A stretch of DNA of 64,000 nucleotides from Pedobacter nutrimenti (GCF_003208655.1 NZ_QKLU01000002.1:374285-438284); one strand, 5' to 3'. Positions 26,871 to 36,753 are shown, counted from the first letter of the stretch. The notes: generated by a model not told the origin, from the letters alone. Program-made: numbers and translations.

Positions 26871-28364
26871 ATGCCTGTAAAAGGATTTCCCGGGTATCTG
26901 TTTGTTTTCCTGGTCCTGATTTTACCCTTAAAGGGATTCTCCAATTTTGATTTCAATACCAATTGTCAAAAAGCCTACAAAAGTATTTTTGAATTGCGGT
27001 TAAATGCGGCAAGACAGCTTATTGCATCTGAAAAAGAAGTCCATCCTGAGAATTCAATTGTTCCACTGCTTGAAAATTATGTAGATTATTTTTATCTGAT
27101 CACCACAGAAAATAAGGCTGATTTTGACAAATTCAAAGAGCGAAAATCTGAAAGACTGGATCGGATTGAGGATGATAAGGATAGAAATTCACCTTACTAT
27201 TTGTATGCTCAGGCGGAAGTTAACCTGCAATGGGCCTTGTTAAGAGGGAAATACGGAGAGTATTTTACAGCGGCAAGAGAAATAAAAAGAGCGAATTCCC
27301 TGTTGAATGATAATAGTAAAAAGTTTCCAGGCTTCCATTTGAATTTAAAAGGGCTAGGTTTGATCAATGCATTTCTGGGAAATTTACCAGATGGGCTGCT
27401 GAAAAGCACTTTATCTACTTTTGGGATTAAAGGAAATTTGCAAACAGGAATTGCTATGCTGGATAAACTTGCAGAGAGTTTGCCTAAATCTACTTTTGAA
27501 CCTTTCTATGAAGAAGTTGTTTTTTATTATGCTTATGTTTTAATTGATATTGCGCATAGTCCTTCCGCTTACAGTAAAACAATGAAATTCACAGCAAGGA
27601 TTGAAGATACCAGTTTATTGAAGTCTTATTTACAGGCCTATGTTTGTGCCAAGAGCGGGCATAATGATGAGGCCATAAGTATTTTGTCCCAACGGCCCTC
27701 CGGAGGGACTTATCAGGCTTTTCCTTATCTCGACCTTTTAATGGGGACAGCCAAGCTAAATAAACTTGATTATTCTGCAGGGACTTATTTTAATCGTTTT
27801 CTAGCCTTAAACAAAGGCGTCAATTACATCAAAGATGCAAACCTTCACTTAGCGTGGGTTGCCTTATTAAAAGGCGACACAGGCGCTTATTCTGCCTTTT
27901 TAGCAAAAGTTAAAAACAGTGGCTATACCTATATTGAAAAAGATAAGCAAGCTTTAAATGAAGCTGCCGCACCCGGGCCAATGATAGAACTCTTAAAAGC
28001 CAGGCTTCTGTTTGACGGCGGGTATTTTGCAAAAGCGAGCGAGGTTCTTTCCACACTTAAAACAGACAACATGGTGGCCAAAAATAAAACAGAGTTTTAT
28101 TACAGGAGAGGAAGGGTAAATGATGAGCTCGGAAAAGATGAGGATGCGCTTTCAGACTACCAGGAAGCCATTAATAATGGAAAAAACCTTAAATACTATT
28201 TTGCTGCCAATGCAGCGCTGCAAATGGGGAAAATTTATGAAAAGAATAAGAATGTTTCAAAAGCGAAAGCCAGCTATAATACGGCTATTGCTATGAAAGA
28301 CCACGAATACGAAAGTAGCATTGAATCTCAGGCAAAAGCAGGGTTAAAAAGGCTTAACAAATAA
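26871..28364 (+). CDS. Secreted TPR-containing protein
   Basis: About 497 residues from the ATG at 26871 (a TTG two codons upstream is less likely). An N-terminal signal peptide (FPGYLFVFLVLILPLKGFS) is followed by an all-helical protein with TPR-like repeats. The clearest is near the C-terminus: YYRRGRVNDELGKDEDALSD and ALQMGKIYEKNKNVSKAKAS. It is probably periplasmic. I do not recognise a defined family; a scaffold or envelope role is only a guess. Confidence 0.8.
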   Translation: MPVKGFPGYLFVFLVLILPLKGFSNFDFNTNCQKAYKSIFELRLNAARQLIASEKEVHPENSIVPLLENYVDYFYLITTENKADFDKFKERKSERLDRIEDDKDRNSPYYLYAQAEVNLQWALLRGKYGEYFTAAREIKRANSLLNDNSKKFPGFHLNLKGLGLINAFLGNLPDGLLKSTLSTFGIKGNLQTGIAMLDKLAESLPKSTFEPFYEEVVFYYAYVLIDIAHSPSAYSKTMKFTARIEDTSLLKSYLQAYVCAKSGHNDEAISILSQRPSGGTYQAFPYLDLLMGTAKLNKLDYSAGTYFNRFLALNKGVNYIKDANLHLAWVALLKGDTGAYSAFLAKVKNSGYTYIEKDKQALNEAAAPGPMIELLKARLLFDGGYFAKASEVLSTLKTDNMVAKNKTEFYYRRGRVNDELGKDEDALSDYQEAINNGKNLKYYFAANAALQMGKIYEKNKNVSKAKASYNTAIAMKDHEYESSIESQAKAGLKRLNK

Positions 28365-28374
28365 GAGAACTAAG

Positions 28375-29199
28375 TTATTTTGATTTCGGCTGGTTTATTG
28401 CCGCGTCAGCAGCAGAAACAGCTAATATTGCAAGACCATAACCGAAGCCTTCAGAAGCTTTACCATAGCCAGTTTTTTCTTTTAGATAAAAAACATTCCC
28501 AGGATTGTTTCCCAGTGAAGTAATTGTTGTTGGGTTAACTCCTGTTTTAATCAAGTCTGAAAGATAAAAATCCTGTTGAAGCCAGAAAGACTTAGGTGTA
28601 TTGTCCTTAACAGTATAGAAAGTCAGAAAGCTTTTAAAAGACATAGGGCTGTTACCAGCGTCAAATTGGGCTTTTTTTGCCCATATACCAGTTGCTACCT
28701 GGGAGACATCCAACAATGTTTTACTAAACAGACTATCCGGAATATCTTTATAATTTATAATAGCAAGTTTTAAAGTAGATTTAGTTATACGGGACTTTGG
28801 AGGGATAAAGCTAATCTCTTTAGGAATATCTATAGATGCATTTAGAGAAGAATTAGAGGAGCTGTAATCTTTTGACCATTTTATAGTAGAGCTTGAAATT
28901 TGGCCGCTAATATTAGCGGTTTCACCCATATAACTGGTGGCCTTGTCCCCATTGATTAAAGCCGACTGTTGCCAGTTCAGATATAGCGGTTCGTTTAATT
29001 TATTGTAAACATCCAAACTAATCTGGGCATCTTTACCATAAAAATTATAAACAACAGTGAGGGAGTCATTTTCAAATATAAAGCGGCCTGTTGATTCTTC
29101 TTTCTTAGTGTTAGAGCTTGAAAGCGTATTAACATAATATCTAGCGCAGGAAGAAAGCATCGCCATGGAGGTGATTAACAAGAAGAATAATCTTTTCAT
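28375..29199 (-). CDS. Lipoprotein of unknown function
   Basis: 274 residues from the ATG at 29199 (MKRLFFLLITSMAMLSSC, lipid Cys18); an in-frame ATG ten codons earlier would spoil the signal peptide. The mature part is Ser/Thr-rich with beta-type segments (FIFENDSLTVVYNFYG, NEPLYLNWQQSALING). It carries a Gly-rich, weakly hydrophobic stretch near the C-terminus (GYGLAILAVSAADAA). No recognised domain. It is convergent with the TPR gene (10 bp between stops). Confidence 0.75.
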   Translation of the reverse strand: MKRLFFLLITSMAMLSSCARYYVNTLSSSNTKKEESTGRFIFENDSLTVVYNFYGKDAQISLDVYNKLNEPLYLNWQQSALINGDKATSYMGETANISGQISSSTIKWSKDYSSSNSSLNASIDIPKEISFIPPKSRITKSTLKLAIINYKDIPDSLFSKTLLDVSQVATGIWAKKAQFDAGNSPMSFKSFLTFYTVKDNTPKSFWLQQDFYLSDLIKTGVNPTTITSLGNNPGNVFYLKEKTGYGKASEGFGYGLAILAVSAADAAINQPKSK

Positions 29200-29255
29200 T
29201 TGATTTAATTTTAAAAGAAAATTAAACATTTTTAGGATAAAAAAGAAAAATTCTA

Positions 29256-30338
29256 CTAAAATTTGTAAACAAATGCATTAATATGCATTCCCGCACCCAC
29301 GGAAGCAAATACAGCGTGATCACCCTTATTGATCTGATACCCATCAACTTTTCCTTTTCTGACCAGGTCCAGTAAGGTAGGAATTGTCGCGACAGAACTA
29401 TTTCCAAGCCAGGAAATCGTCATGGGTACGAGGTTCTCTGGAACTTTTTCCCGATTGTATAACTTAAAAAGACGTTTCATAATGGCATTATCCATTTTAC
29501 CGTTGGCCTGGTGGATGAATACAATTTTAATGTCTTCCAGTTCAATTCCTGCTTTATCTATAGCGATTTTAACTACTGAAGGAACATTGGTCACCGCAAA
29601 TTCGTAAAGTTTCCTTCCGTTCATTTTGAGGTAAGAATTGTCATTACATTCGGTGGGGTTATGGCTCCTGCCCATAACCAGCAATGGGGCGTAATCAACA
29701 GCGTAAGTTTGGGTTTTATGCGTAAGTAGACCAATTCGTTCTTCAGCTTCACGAGCTTCATAAACGGCAGCCGCGGCACCATCAGAAAAGATCATACTGT
29801 CCCGGTCATGCGGGTCAATAATTCTGGAAAGTGTTTCTGCTCCAATGACCAGGACTTTTTTTGCATCTCCACTTTTAATCAGATAATTCGCCTGAATAGA
29901 ACCCTGTACCCAGCCGGGACACCCGAAAATAAGGTCATAAGCCACACAATCCGGATTTTTTATATCCAGCATTTGTTTGACTTTAGCGGCAAGGGCCGGC
30001 AAAATATCCATTCGGTTACTGTGAAGTTTAATGTCCCCGAAATTATGACAGAAGATAATATGATCCAGGCTTTCTTTATCTATGGATGCGTCATCAATGG
30101 CCCTCTGGGCTGCAATGGCAGCAATATCGCTACTGACCTGATTCGGATTTGCATACCTACGCTCGTTTATTTCGGTTATTTCAGAAAATTTGGAGATAAT
30201 TTCTGCGTTTCCTTTATCCAGGATAAGGCCGTTCTCATAGAAAGTCGATTCCAGAAAGGAATCTCCTGAAACAATATGCTCAGGAATAAAACTCCCTGTG
30301 CCTGTAATTACAGAATAAACGCGCTTGCTATTGTCCAT
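29256..30338 (-). CDS. FabH-like 3-oxoacyl-ACP synthase III family protein
   Basis: 360 residues with a thiolase fold. Catalytic Cys140 is in DLIFGCPGWVQGS; the His is in VFIHQANGKMD and the Asn in SWLGNSSVATIPT, so the Cys-His-Asn triad of KAS III is complete. It is longer than housekeeping FabH (about 320) and has an N-terminal extension-like segment (GDSFLESTFYENGLIL). It may belong to a specialised branch making a secondary lipid or pigment rather than to the main FabH; no ACP or other fatty-acid gene is nearby. An 8-bp dyad lies 9 bp before the start. Confidence 0.88.
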   Translation of the reverse strand: MDNSKRVYSVITGTGSFIPEHIVSGDSFLESTFYENGLILDKGNAEIISKFSEITEINERRYANPNQVSSDIAAIAAQRAIDDASIDKESLDHIIFCHNFGDIKLHSNRMDILPALAAKVKQMLDIKNPDCVAYDLIFGCPGWVQGSIQANYLIKSGDAKKVLVIGAETLSRIIDPHDRDSMIFSDGAAAAVYEAREAEERIGLLTHKTQTYAVDYAPLLVMGRSHNPTECNDNSYLKMNGRKLYEFAVTNVPSVVKIAIDKAGIELEDIKIVFIHQANGKMDNAIMKRLFKLYNREKVPENLVPMTISWLGNSSVATIPTLLDLVRKGKVDGYQINKGDHAVFASVGAGMHINAFVYKF

Positions 30339-30347
30339 TTCGTACCG

Positions 30348-30371
30348 TATACTGTTTGGGTATACAGTATA
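30348..30371. promoter_or_regulatory. Operator-like dyad upstream of the FabH-like gene
   Basis: TATACTGT-N8-ACAGTATA, perfect 8-bp arms, 9 bp upstream of the FabH-like start codon. The geometry fits a dimeric repressor of TetR/FadR/GntR kind. No regulator is adjacent. Confidence 0.45.
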
Positions 30372-30402
30372 AAAATAGTATTAATTAATTAAAATACAAA
30401 CA

Positions 30403-31047
30403 TTAATTGAAATCATCAATTAAAAAAACAAATAATTCTTTAGGCCCGTGTGCGCCAAGGACTAATGTTTTTTCAATATCGGCAGTCCGGCTCGGCCCTG
30501 TTATCGTGGAGATCATAGAGGGAATCTGGCTTCCATATTTATTTTTTAGGAGTGCGAATGCATCCTTAAGGTCTCTCACCAACTGACCTGTTCTGGCGAT
30601 TACAATGTGGTGATGCGGAAATATGCTGAGCCGTCTTCCTGCCGCGCTCTGATTAGAGACCATTACAGAGCCGTTTCTGGCAATTAAAGCCTCACATAAA
30701 GTGATACCGACCTCGGCCATTTCAAAATCCTTATCCGTTTTGTAAAATGGGAACTCATATTGACTGAGTAAATCCTGAAGTTCGGGTTCCCAGCAATAGA
30801 TTTTTCGCCATTTAAACCGGTCTGCGAGGTCAAGAATGTTTTCTATGAATTCTATCCCATTTTCACAGAAAATAAAATTGCCGGAAACTGCAGTAAGTTG
30901 CTCGGCAAATTGAACTTCAAGAAGTTCATCATCTTTTTTATATAACGGAGTTTCTTCTAAATTAGGATAAGGATTATCTCTTTTTTCAAGGAGGGCTTTC
31001 CTGATTTTCTTTAGCATTAACTCTTTTGAAGAAATGTTTTCTTGCAT
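30403..31047 (-). CDS. LUD domain protein (LutC/YkgG type)
   Basis: 214 residues. The LUD core is seen in VGITLCEALIARNGSVMVSN, RRLSIFPHHHIVIA and STITGPSRTADIEKTLVLG ... HGPKELFVFLID. LutC works with LutA and LutB in lactate use, but neither partner is in the window, and here the gene follows ftsH by 54 bp as in many Bacteroidota. Its real role may differ from lactate oxidation. Confidence 0.9.
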   Translation of the reverse strand: MQENISSKELMLKKIRKALLEKRDNPYPNLEETPLYKKDDELLEVQFAEQLTAVSGNFIFCENGIEFIENILDLADRFKWRKIYCWEPELQDLLSQYEFPFYKTDKDFEMAEVGITLCEALIARNGSVMVSNQSAAGRRLSIFPHHHIVIARTGQLVRDLKDAFALLKNKYGSQIPSMISTITGPSRTADIEKTLVLGAHGPKELFVFLIDDFN

Positions 31048-31101
31048 GGGAGTTTTGATTTGCTGCCCTCCGGTGGGGAGGACAGCTTACCATATTTTTT
31101 T

Positions 31102-33198
31102 CTAATTTTCTTCAGTTTTTGCTGCGTTTACAGGTGCAGAAGGATCTGTGGTTTCACCAACACCATCATGCACCAGACCTTTCGCTGCAGGGCTCTGGTC
31201 GCCCGTTCCATTTACGAATTCATCATAGGTTGTACGATTGTCAAAAGGACGTTTTCCTAAAATTTCTTCCAAATCTGCCTGAAACAAAATTTCCTTTTCA
31301 AGAAGTTTCTGGGCAAGTTTCTCAAGGCCTTCTCTTTTTTCCGTTAACAGCTGTTTAGTTCTTTCATACACTCCTGCAATCAGAATTCTGACCTCGTGAT
31401 CAATAATTTCAGCTGTTTTTTCAGAATAAGGTTTGTTAAAATTATACTCTGTTTGAGGGTCATGAAAAGATACATTTCCCACGTTGGCATTCATACCATA
31501 TATAGTGACCATAGCGTAGGAAAGCTTTGTAATTCTTTCCAGGTCATTTTGAGCGCCGGTAGAAATTTTTCCGAAAACGATGTCTTCGGCAACCCTTCCT
31601 CCCATGGTCATGCACATCCCATCTGTCAGTTGCTCGGTGGTATATAAAAACTGCTCTTTAGGTAAATATTGTGCATAACCTAAGGCGGCGATACCTCTTG
31701 GAACAATAGATACTTTCACCAAAGGATCAGCATGTTCAAGAAACCACCCTGCAATGGCATGGCCAGCTTCATGATAGGCTACAATTTTCTTTTCCTCTGG
31801 GGAAATGATTTTGTTTTTCTTTTCAAGACCTCCGATAACACGGTCAATTGCGTCTTGAAAATCCTGCATGTCAACCTTTGTTTTATTGCGTCTGGCGGCA
31901 ATTAATGCAGCTTCATTACAAACATTTGCAATTTCAGCACCAGCGAAACCAGGGGTTTGAGCAGAAAGTTTTTTAGCATCAACTTCTTCAGCAGTTTTAA
32001 TTGGTTTTAAATGGACTTTGAAAATTTGTTCTCTGCCTACTAAATCCGGTTTATCGATAGAGATTTGTCTATCAAACCTTCCTGGCCTTAATAAGGCCGA
32101 ATCCAATACATCCGGACGGTTGGTCGCAGCAAGAATAATAATTCCGGAATCTGTACCGAAACCATCCATCTCCACCAGCAATTGATTTAACGTGTTTTCT
32201 CGCTCATCATTTCCGCCCATCATGCTGTTTTTCCCCCTTGCACGACCTATAGCATCCACCTCGTCAATAAAAATAATGCATGGAGCTTTGTCTTTAGCTT
32301 GTTTAAAAAGGTCCCGGACGCGGGAAGCGCCCACACCAACAAACATTTCTACGAAATCAGAACCAGACAAAGAGAAAAAAGGTACTTGTGCTTCACCAGC
32401 AACAGCTTTCGCCAGGAGGGTTTTTCCTGTACCTGGAGAGCCAACCAGCAGAGCCCCTTTAGGGATCTTTCCACCAAGATTTGAATATTTTTTCGGATTT
32501 TTTAAGAAATCAACAATTTCCATGACTTCCTGCTTGGCTTCCTCCAAGCCGGCAACATCATTAAAAGTTACATTAACCTGGCTTTCCTTGTCAAACAAGG
32601 TCGCTTTGGATTTGCCAATGTTGAAAATTTGACCACCGCCACCGCCAGCACCACCGCCCATTCTGCGCATGATAAAAATCCAGAAACCGATAAATAACAG
32701 TACAGGAATGATCACCGTAAAGAACCAGGAATTGAAGGTGCTTTGTCTGGTTTCTTTAACGGCAAGGATACGAAGATTTTCAGGAATGTCTTTTTGAGAT
32801 TCCTTTAGTTGGGCATCCAGGCCATCCATAGAGCCTGCTGTAAAATACACGGTAGGACCATCAGCGGCACCAAAATTGCTTTTGGTTCTGTACTGCTCAT
32901 ATTTACTTTCTTTTATGCGGTCTTTTTTGATGAAAACATCAGCCCTCACCAGGTCTTCGTATTTATAGGCAACAATTTTTTCAACATCTCCAGGTTTGAG
33001 CATCTGACTTTCAAAAGTTTGATAAGGAACAGGCTTACTCGTGTCTGCGTTGAAAAGGAACTGAAGTAGGATCAGTCCAAGTATTATAGCGGCATAAACC
33101 CAGAAGATATTAAATTTAGAACCTTTTTGAGGTTTTTTAGGAATATTTGGTATCCTTTTAATCAACTTGGGTTTTGTATTTTCTTTCTCTTTCATCAT
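31102..33198 (-). CDS. ftsH: ATP-dependent zinc metalloprotease FtsH
   Basis: 698 residues. Two membrane helices (about residues 28-45 and 155-175) enclose a periplasmic domain. The AAA module follows a Gly-rich linker ([12 protein letters not shown]): Walker A GSPGTGKT, Walker [16 protein letters not shown], the SRH region [20 protein letters not shown]. The zinc protease motif is HEAGH with a downstream Asp ligand region. FtsH degrades membrane and regulatory proteins such as LpxC in model species. The C-terminus is acidic/Ala-rich. It lies 24 bp after rsfS in one operon with the LUD gene. Confidence 0.98.
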   Translation of the reverse strand: MMKEKENTKPKLIKRIPNIPKKPQKGSKFNIFWVYAAIILGLILLQFLFNADTSKPVPYQTFESQMLKPGDVEKIVAYKYEDLVRADVFIKKDRIKESKYEQYRTKSNFGAADGPTVYFTAGSMDGLDAQLKESQKDIPENLRILAVKETRQSTFNSWFFTVIIPVLLFIGFWIFIMRRMGGGAGGGGGQIFNIGKSKATLFDKESQVNVTFNDVAGLEEAKQEVMEIVDFLKNPKKYSNLGGKIPKGALLVGSPGTGKTLLAKAVAGEAQVPFFSLSGSDFVEMFVGVGASRVRDLFKQAKDKAPCIIFIDEVDAIGRARGKNSMMGGNDERENTLNQLLVEMDGFGTDSGIIILAATNRPDVLDSALLRPGRFDRQISIDKPDLVGREQIFKVHLKPIKTAEEVDAKKLSAQTPGFAGAEIANVCNEAALIAARRNKTKVDMQDFQDAIDRVIGGLEKKNKIISPEEKKIVAYHEAGHAIAGWFLEHADPLVKVSIVPRGIAALGYAQYLPKEQFLYTTEQLTDGMCMTMGGRVAEDIVFGKISTGAQNDLERITKLSYAMVTIYGMNANVGNVSFHDPQTEYNFNKPYSEKTAEIIDHEVRILIAGVYERTKQLLTEKREGLEKLAQKLLEKEILFQADLEEILGKRPFDNRTTYDEFVNGTGDQSPAAKGLVHDGVGETTDPSAPVNAAKTEEN

Positions 33199-33222
33199 TG
33201 ATTCAAAATGTTATAATTTAAA

Positions 33223-33597
33223 TTAAGCGCTTTGATAAGAAGTAGATTGCGCATCGCCCCACAAATCTTCAATACCGTAAAAGTCCCGCTTCTCGGTTTT
33301 AAATATATGAACAACAATGTCAAAGTAGTCTAGAATAATCCATTCTGCATTTTCCAGGCCTTCTTTACGCCAGGGATCTGTTTGGGTTTTTTTGTAAATT
33401 TCTTCCTCTACGCTGTCGGCAATTGCTTTGACCTGGGTAGCTGAATCTGCATTACATATAATAAAATAATCTGAAACCGAACTGTTGAGGTTTCTTAAAT
33501 CAAGTCGTACAATATCATTTCCTTTTTTTTCCTGTATACCATGTACAGCTAATTCAGATAGGTATGTAGAAAGGTTTCCTATTTTCTTTTTTACCAT
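33223..33597 (-). CDS. rsfS: Ribosomal silencing factor RsfS
   Basis: 124 residues, with the DUF143/Iojap core: DLRNLNSSVSDYFIICNADS, VKAIADSVEE, and GLENAEWIILDYFDIVVHIF. RsfS binds L14 and blocks subunit joining in poor growth conditions. It heads the rsfS-ftsH-LUD operon and is divergent from birA across 44 bp carrying back-to-back -7 boxes. Confidence 0.96.
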   Translation of the reverse strand: MVKKKIGNLSTYLSELAVHGIQEKKGNDIVRLDLRNLNSSVSDYFIICNADSATQVKAIADSVEEEIYKKTQTDPWRKEGLENAEWIILDYFDIVVHIFKTEKRDFYGIEDLWGDAQSTSYQSA

Positions 33598-33607
33598 TAA
33601 AATGTTT

Positions 33608-33631
33608 TAGTTTTGATAAACAACAAATATA
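33608..33631. promoter_or_regulatory. Divergent -7 boxes for birA (+) and rsfS (-)
   Basis: TAGTTTTG on the plus strand at 33608-33615 points to birA, and TATATTTG on the minus strand (33624-33631) points to rsfS. Both match TAnnTTTG exactly. The two promoters overlap face to face, so their use may be mutually exclusive. Confidence 0.55.
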
Positions 33632-33641
33632 AAATCAACAC

Positions 33642-34412
33642 TTGCAAAATAACACTTTTTCAACATTATTTGTTGGTCAAAATCTTATCAAATTATCAGA
33701 GGTTGATTCTACCAATAACTTTTTAAAAGGATTGGTGTCAAATTCCGAGCCATTACCAGAAGGTACTGTAATTATGGCAGATAATCAATTTGCAGGAAGA
33801 GGCCAGCAGCAAAACTCCTGGGTGGCGGAACCCGGGAAAAACCTGACTTTTAGCTTGTATTTTAAGCCTACTTTCTTAAATATCCAGCAGCAGTTTTTAT
33901 TTAATATGGCGATTAGCAATGGCTTAGCGGAAGCTTTGACCACGATTTTAGGAGCCGGGGTAAAAATAAAATGGCCAAATGACATTTATTACAATGACCA
34001 AAAGCTCGTCGGGATTCTGATTGAAAACCTGATTTCAGGACATACCTATAAATCCAGCATTGTTGGCATCGGGATTAATGTAAATCAGCAGAAATTTGAT
34101 CCTGCGCTAAAAAACCGGGCGACTTCTATTTGGCAAATTTTACAAAAAGATGTTAGTTTGATGGGCTTATTAAGCGAAATTTGCAATCATATCGAAGCGG
34201 ATTACCTCAGATTGAAAGCAGATCGTTACATTTATCTGCAGAAAGCTTATCTGGAGAAATTGTACCGATTTGGAGCGCTTCATAATTACAGACATAATGG
34301 CGAAATTTTTGAAGGCAGAATTGTAAATGTAAAGGAAAATGGAGCGATTGTTCTGGAGATTGGGGAAACAGAAAAAGACTTTTTGTTTAAAGAAGTGGAG
34401 TTTATAATTTGA
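33642..34412 (+). CDS. birA: Biotin--[acetyl-CoA-carboxylase] ligase BirA
   Basis: 256 residues from a TTG start; an in-frame stop three codons upstream and the -7 box at 33608 leave no earlier choice. It makes biotinyl-AMP and transfers biotin to carboxylase lysines. Motifs: SEVDSTNNFLK, AGRGQQQNSW (the GRGxxxxxW loop), LTFSLYFKP and KWPNDIYYNDQKLVGILIEN. There is no N-terminal winged helix, so it is a group I ligase that does not act as repressor. Confidence 0.94.
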   Translation: MQNNTFSTLFVGQNLIKLSEVDSTNNFLKGLVSNSEPLPEGTVIMADNQFAGRGQQQNSWVAEPGKNLTFSLYFKPTFLNIQQQFLFNMAISNGLAEALTTILGAGVKIKWPNDIYYNDQKLVGILIENLISGHTYKSSIVGIGINVNQQKFDPALKNRATSIWQILQKDVSLMGLLSEICNHIEADYLRLKADRYIYLQKAYLEKLYRFGALHNYRHNGEIFEGRIVNVKENGAIVLEIGETEKDFLFKEVEFII

Positions 34413-34506
34413 CCTTGTTTCGAACGTTTGTAATGGTAACACCTCGTTTGAGGTATAAAGACAATAAATTAACAACAACTAATAAATAGAAACCAATTAT
34501 TTTCTA

Positions 34507-34956
34507 ATGAAAAGAATAACATTAATTTTTGCATTCGTTTTATGTGTTGTCCTTGGGGCATCTGCACAGATTGAGAACCCGGTGACCTGGTCTTACGGAC
34601 AAAAAAAAATCAGTAAAACTGAAGCGATCGTTTTTTTAAAAGCAACCATTGAAGACGGCTGGCACATTTACTCTCAAAATGTAAAACCAGGCGGGCCGAT
34701 AAAAACGACAATTACTTTTAGTCCTTCCAAAGACTATACTAAAGTTGGAGCGACTTCGGAGCCAAAACCAATGACCAAATTTGAAAAAACGTTTGATATG
34801 AACGTAAGTTATTTTGAAAAACAGGTTATATTCCAGCAAAAAGTAAAGCTGAACAAAGCAAATACCACAGTTAAGGGAAAAATAGAGTTTATGGTTTGTA
34901 ACGACAGTAAATGTTTACCCCCGTCTGATGTCGATTTCAGTGTTCAAGTTAAATAA
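34507..34956 (+). CDS. Free-standing DsbD N-terminal (alpha) domain, secreted
   Basis: 149 residues. A signal peptide (cleavage after about ASA, residue 20) is followed by one immunoglobulin-like DsbD-alpha domain. The redox pair Cys131 and Cys136 lies in CNDSKCLPP, the counterpart of the C-x5-C-YPP site in E. coli DsbD. In the periplasm it would accept electrons from the membrane part and pass them to substrates. The membrane part is encoded 96 bp downstream, so DsbD is split here, with a terminator-like hairpin in between. Confidence 0.88.
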   Translation: MKRITLIFAFVLCVVLGASAQIENPVTWSYGQKKISKTEAIVFLKATIEDGWHIYSQNVKPGGPIKTTITFSPSKDYTKVGATSEPKPMTKFEKTFDMNVSYFEKQVIFQQKVKLNKANTTVKGKIEFMVCNDSKCLPPSDVDFSVQVK

Positions 34957-34981
34957 TAAACAGTTATTAATGGAATTAAAG

Positions 34982-35014
34982 GAGCGCGGCGATCATAAGC
35001 AGGCGCTCTTTTTA
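34982..35014 (+). terminator. Terminator-like hairpin between the two Dsb genes
   Basis: GAGCGC/GCGCTC arms (34982-34987, 35003-35008) around a 15-nt loop with TTTTT after the stem. The short stem suggests partial termination, which would allow unequal amounts of the two proteins. Confidence 0.6.
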
Positions 35015-35052
35015 TTTAATAATCATTAAATTCACGGCCTTATAAAAGAACG

Positions 35053-36753
35053 ATGAGAAGGATAATACTAATTTTAAGTGTAGTGTTTTCGCTAAGTATA
35101 GTGAATGCCCATAATAGCTTTGCTTCTGGTCAGACACAAGACACAAGTATAAATGCTGAAGGCATTGAATTCACGGAAATTGGCTCAGCAGCAGATAGTT
35201 CGGCGAATAATTTAAAAAAGGATACCGTTAAAAAGGACACGGTTAAAAAAGAAGATGTATCTAAAGTAAAGGGGCCGGAAAAAAAAGGACAAGCTACAGA
35301 TCAGCAAAAAACATTATGGCAAACTTTTATTGAAGGCCTTGCGGGCGGATTTATTGCCTTTCTGATGCCCTGTATTTTTCCAATGGTTCCGCTTACAGTA
35401 AGTTATTTTACAAAAAGAGCCGGGAGCAGGCGAAAAGGTATTGGTCAGGCGGTAATATACGGGGCTTCAATCATTGTCATTTATGTTGCTTTTGGTTTGC
35501 TGATTACCCTGTTGTTTGGTTCTGCCAAGTTAAATGAACTCAGTAGCAGTGGCTGGTTTAATTTTGCATTTTTTATTTTACTATTAGTTTTTGCCATATC
35601 CTTTTTTGGGGCCTTCGAAATTACCCTGCCGAGTTCCTTTGTCAATAAAATAGATCAGAAAGCAGATTCTGGAACAGGATTGGGTGGGATTTTCTTTATG
35701 GCCGCTTCCCTTGCGCTGGTTTCTTTTTCTTGTACCGGGCCTATTATTGGAACCTTACTTGTTCAGGCCAGCTCCAAAGGCGAAATCCTGGCGCCAGCAG
35801 TAGGAATGTTTGGCTTTGCCCTTGCACTAGCCCTGCCGTTTACTTTATCTGCAGCTTTCCCCGGCTTTTTAAACAGTATGCCTAAATCCGGAGGGTGGCT
35901 GAACAGCGTGAAGGTTTGTCTGGGCTTCCTTGAACTTGCTCTGGCACTTAAATTTCTTTCAGCTGCAGACCTGGTGTGGCACTGGGAATGGTTCGACCGG
36001 GAGATATTTCTGGTCCTTTGGATTGTTATTTTTGTTTTAATGGGACTATATATCCTGGGTAAAATCAAATTTTCTCATGACAGCGATGTTCCCTATGTGT
36101 CAGTGCCACGCTTGTTCTTTGCCATTATTTCCCTTTCTTTTGCAATGTACCTTGTCCCCGGTCTTTGGGGGGCACCCGTTAATATTTTGAGCGGAATTGC
36201 CCCGCCATTAAATACACAGGATTTTATTCTGGGAGGAAACGCTGGTGCTTCTGAAAAAGGAGGGACTGATTTTCCTGCCACGATAAAATATAACAACGTG
36301 CTTCATCCTCCCCACGGTTTTAATGCTTTTTTTGACCTGGAAGAGGGGCTTGCATATGCAAAAAAGGTGGGCAAGCCTGTTTTGCTTGATTTTACGGGGC
36401 ATGCTTGTGTGAACTGCCGCAAAATGGAAGATAAAATTTGGATTGATCCGGAAGTGGGCAGGTTGATTAAAGAGGAATACGTACTGATCCAATTGTATGT
36501 TGATGAGCGTTCGGTAAAAATGCCGCAGGAAAAAGTACATTATTCTGAAGTTCTTAAAAGAAAGACAGAAGATCTGGGCCAATGGAACAGTGATTTTCAA
36601 GCCAGTCGGTATCAGGCCAACTCACAGCCTTTTTATGTCCTTGCCGGACAAGATCTGAACCCCTTGGTTAGCCCTCAGGGAGCAATTTTTAATGCAAAGG
36701 ATTATGCAGCCTATTTACAAAGCGGGTTAGATAAATTTAAAGAGAAGAAATAA
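35053..36753 (+). CDS. dsbD: Thiol:disulfide interchange protein DsbD (membrane and C-terminal thioredoxin domains)
   Basis: 566 residues. A signal segment and a Lys/Asp-rich linker come first (about residues 25-95, with repeated VKKDTVKK). The eight-helix CcdA/DsbD membrane domain follows, with its two Cys in FLMPCIFPMVPLTVSYF and SFSCTGPIIGTLL. The C-terminal thioredoxin-like domain carries HACVNCRKMED near residue 450. It moves electrons from cytoplasmic thioredoxin to the periplasm. The usual N-terminal alpha domain is missing and is supplied by the preceding gene. pfkA follows after 7 bp. Confidence 0.93.
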   Translation: MRRIILILSVVFSLSIVNAHNSFASGQTQDTSINAEGIEFTEIGSAADSSANNLKKDTVKKDTVKKEDVSKVKGPEKKGQATDQQKTLWQTFIEGLAGGFIAFLMPCIFPMVPLTVSYFTKRAGSRRKGIGQAVIYGASIIVIYVAFGLLITLLFGSAKLNELSSSGWFNFAFFILLLVFAISFFGAFEITLPSSFVNKIDQKADSGTGLGGIFFMAASLALVSFSCTGPIIGTLLVQASSKGEILAPAVGMFGFALALALPFTLSAAFPGFLNSMPKSGGWLNSVKVCLGFLELALALKFLSAADLVWHWEWFDREIFLVLWIVIFVLMGLYILGKIKFSHDSDVPYVSVPRLFFAIISLSFAMYLVPGLWGAPVNILSGIAPPLNTQDFILGGNAGASEKGGTDFPATIKYNNVLHPPHGFNAFFDLEEGLAYAKKVGKPVLLDFTGHACVNCRKMEDKIWIDPEVGRLIKEEYVLIQLYVDERSVKMPQEKVHYSEVLKRKTEDLGQWNSDFQASRYQANSQPFYVLAGQDLNPLVSPQGAIFNAKDYAAYLQSGLDKFKEKK

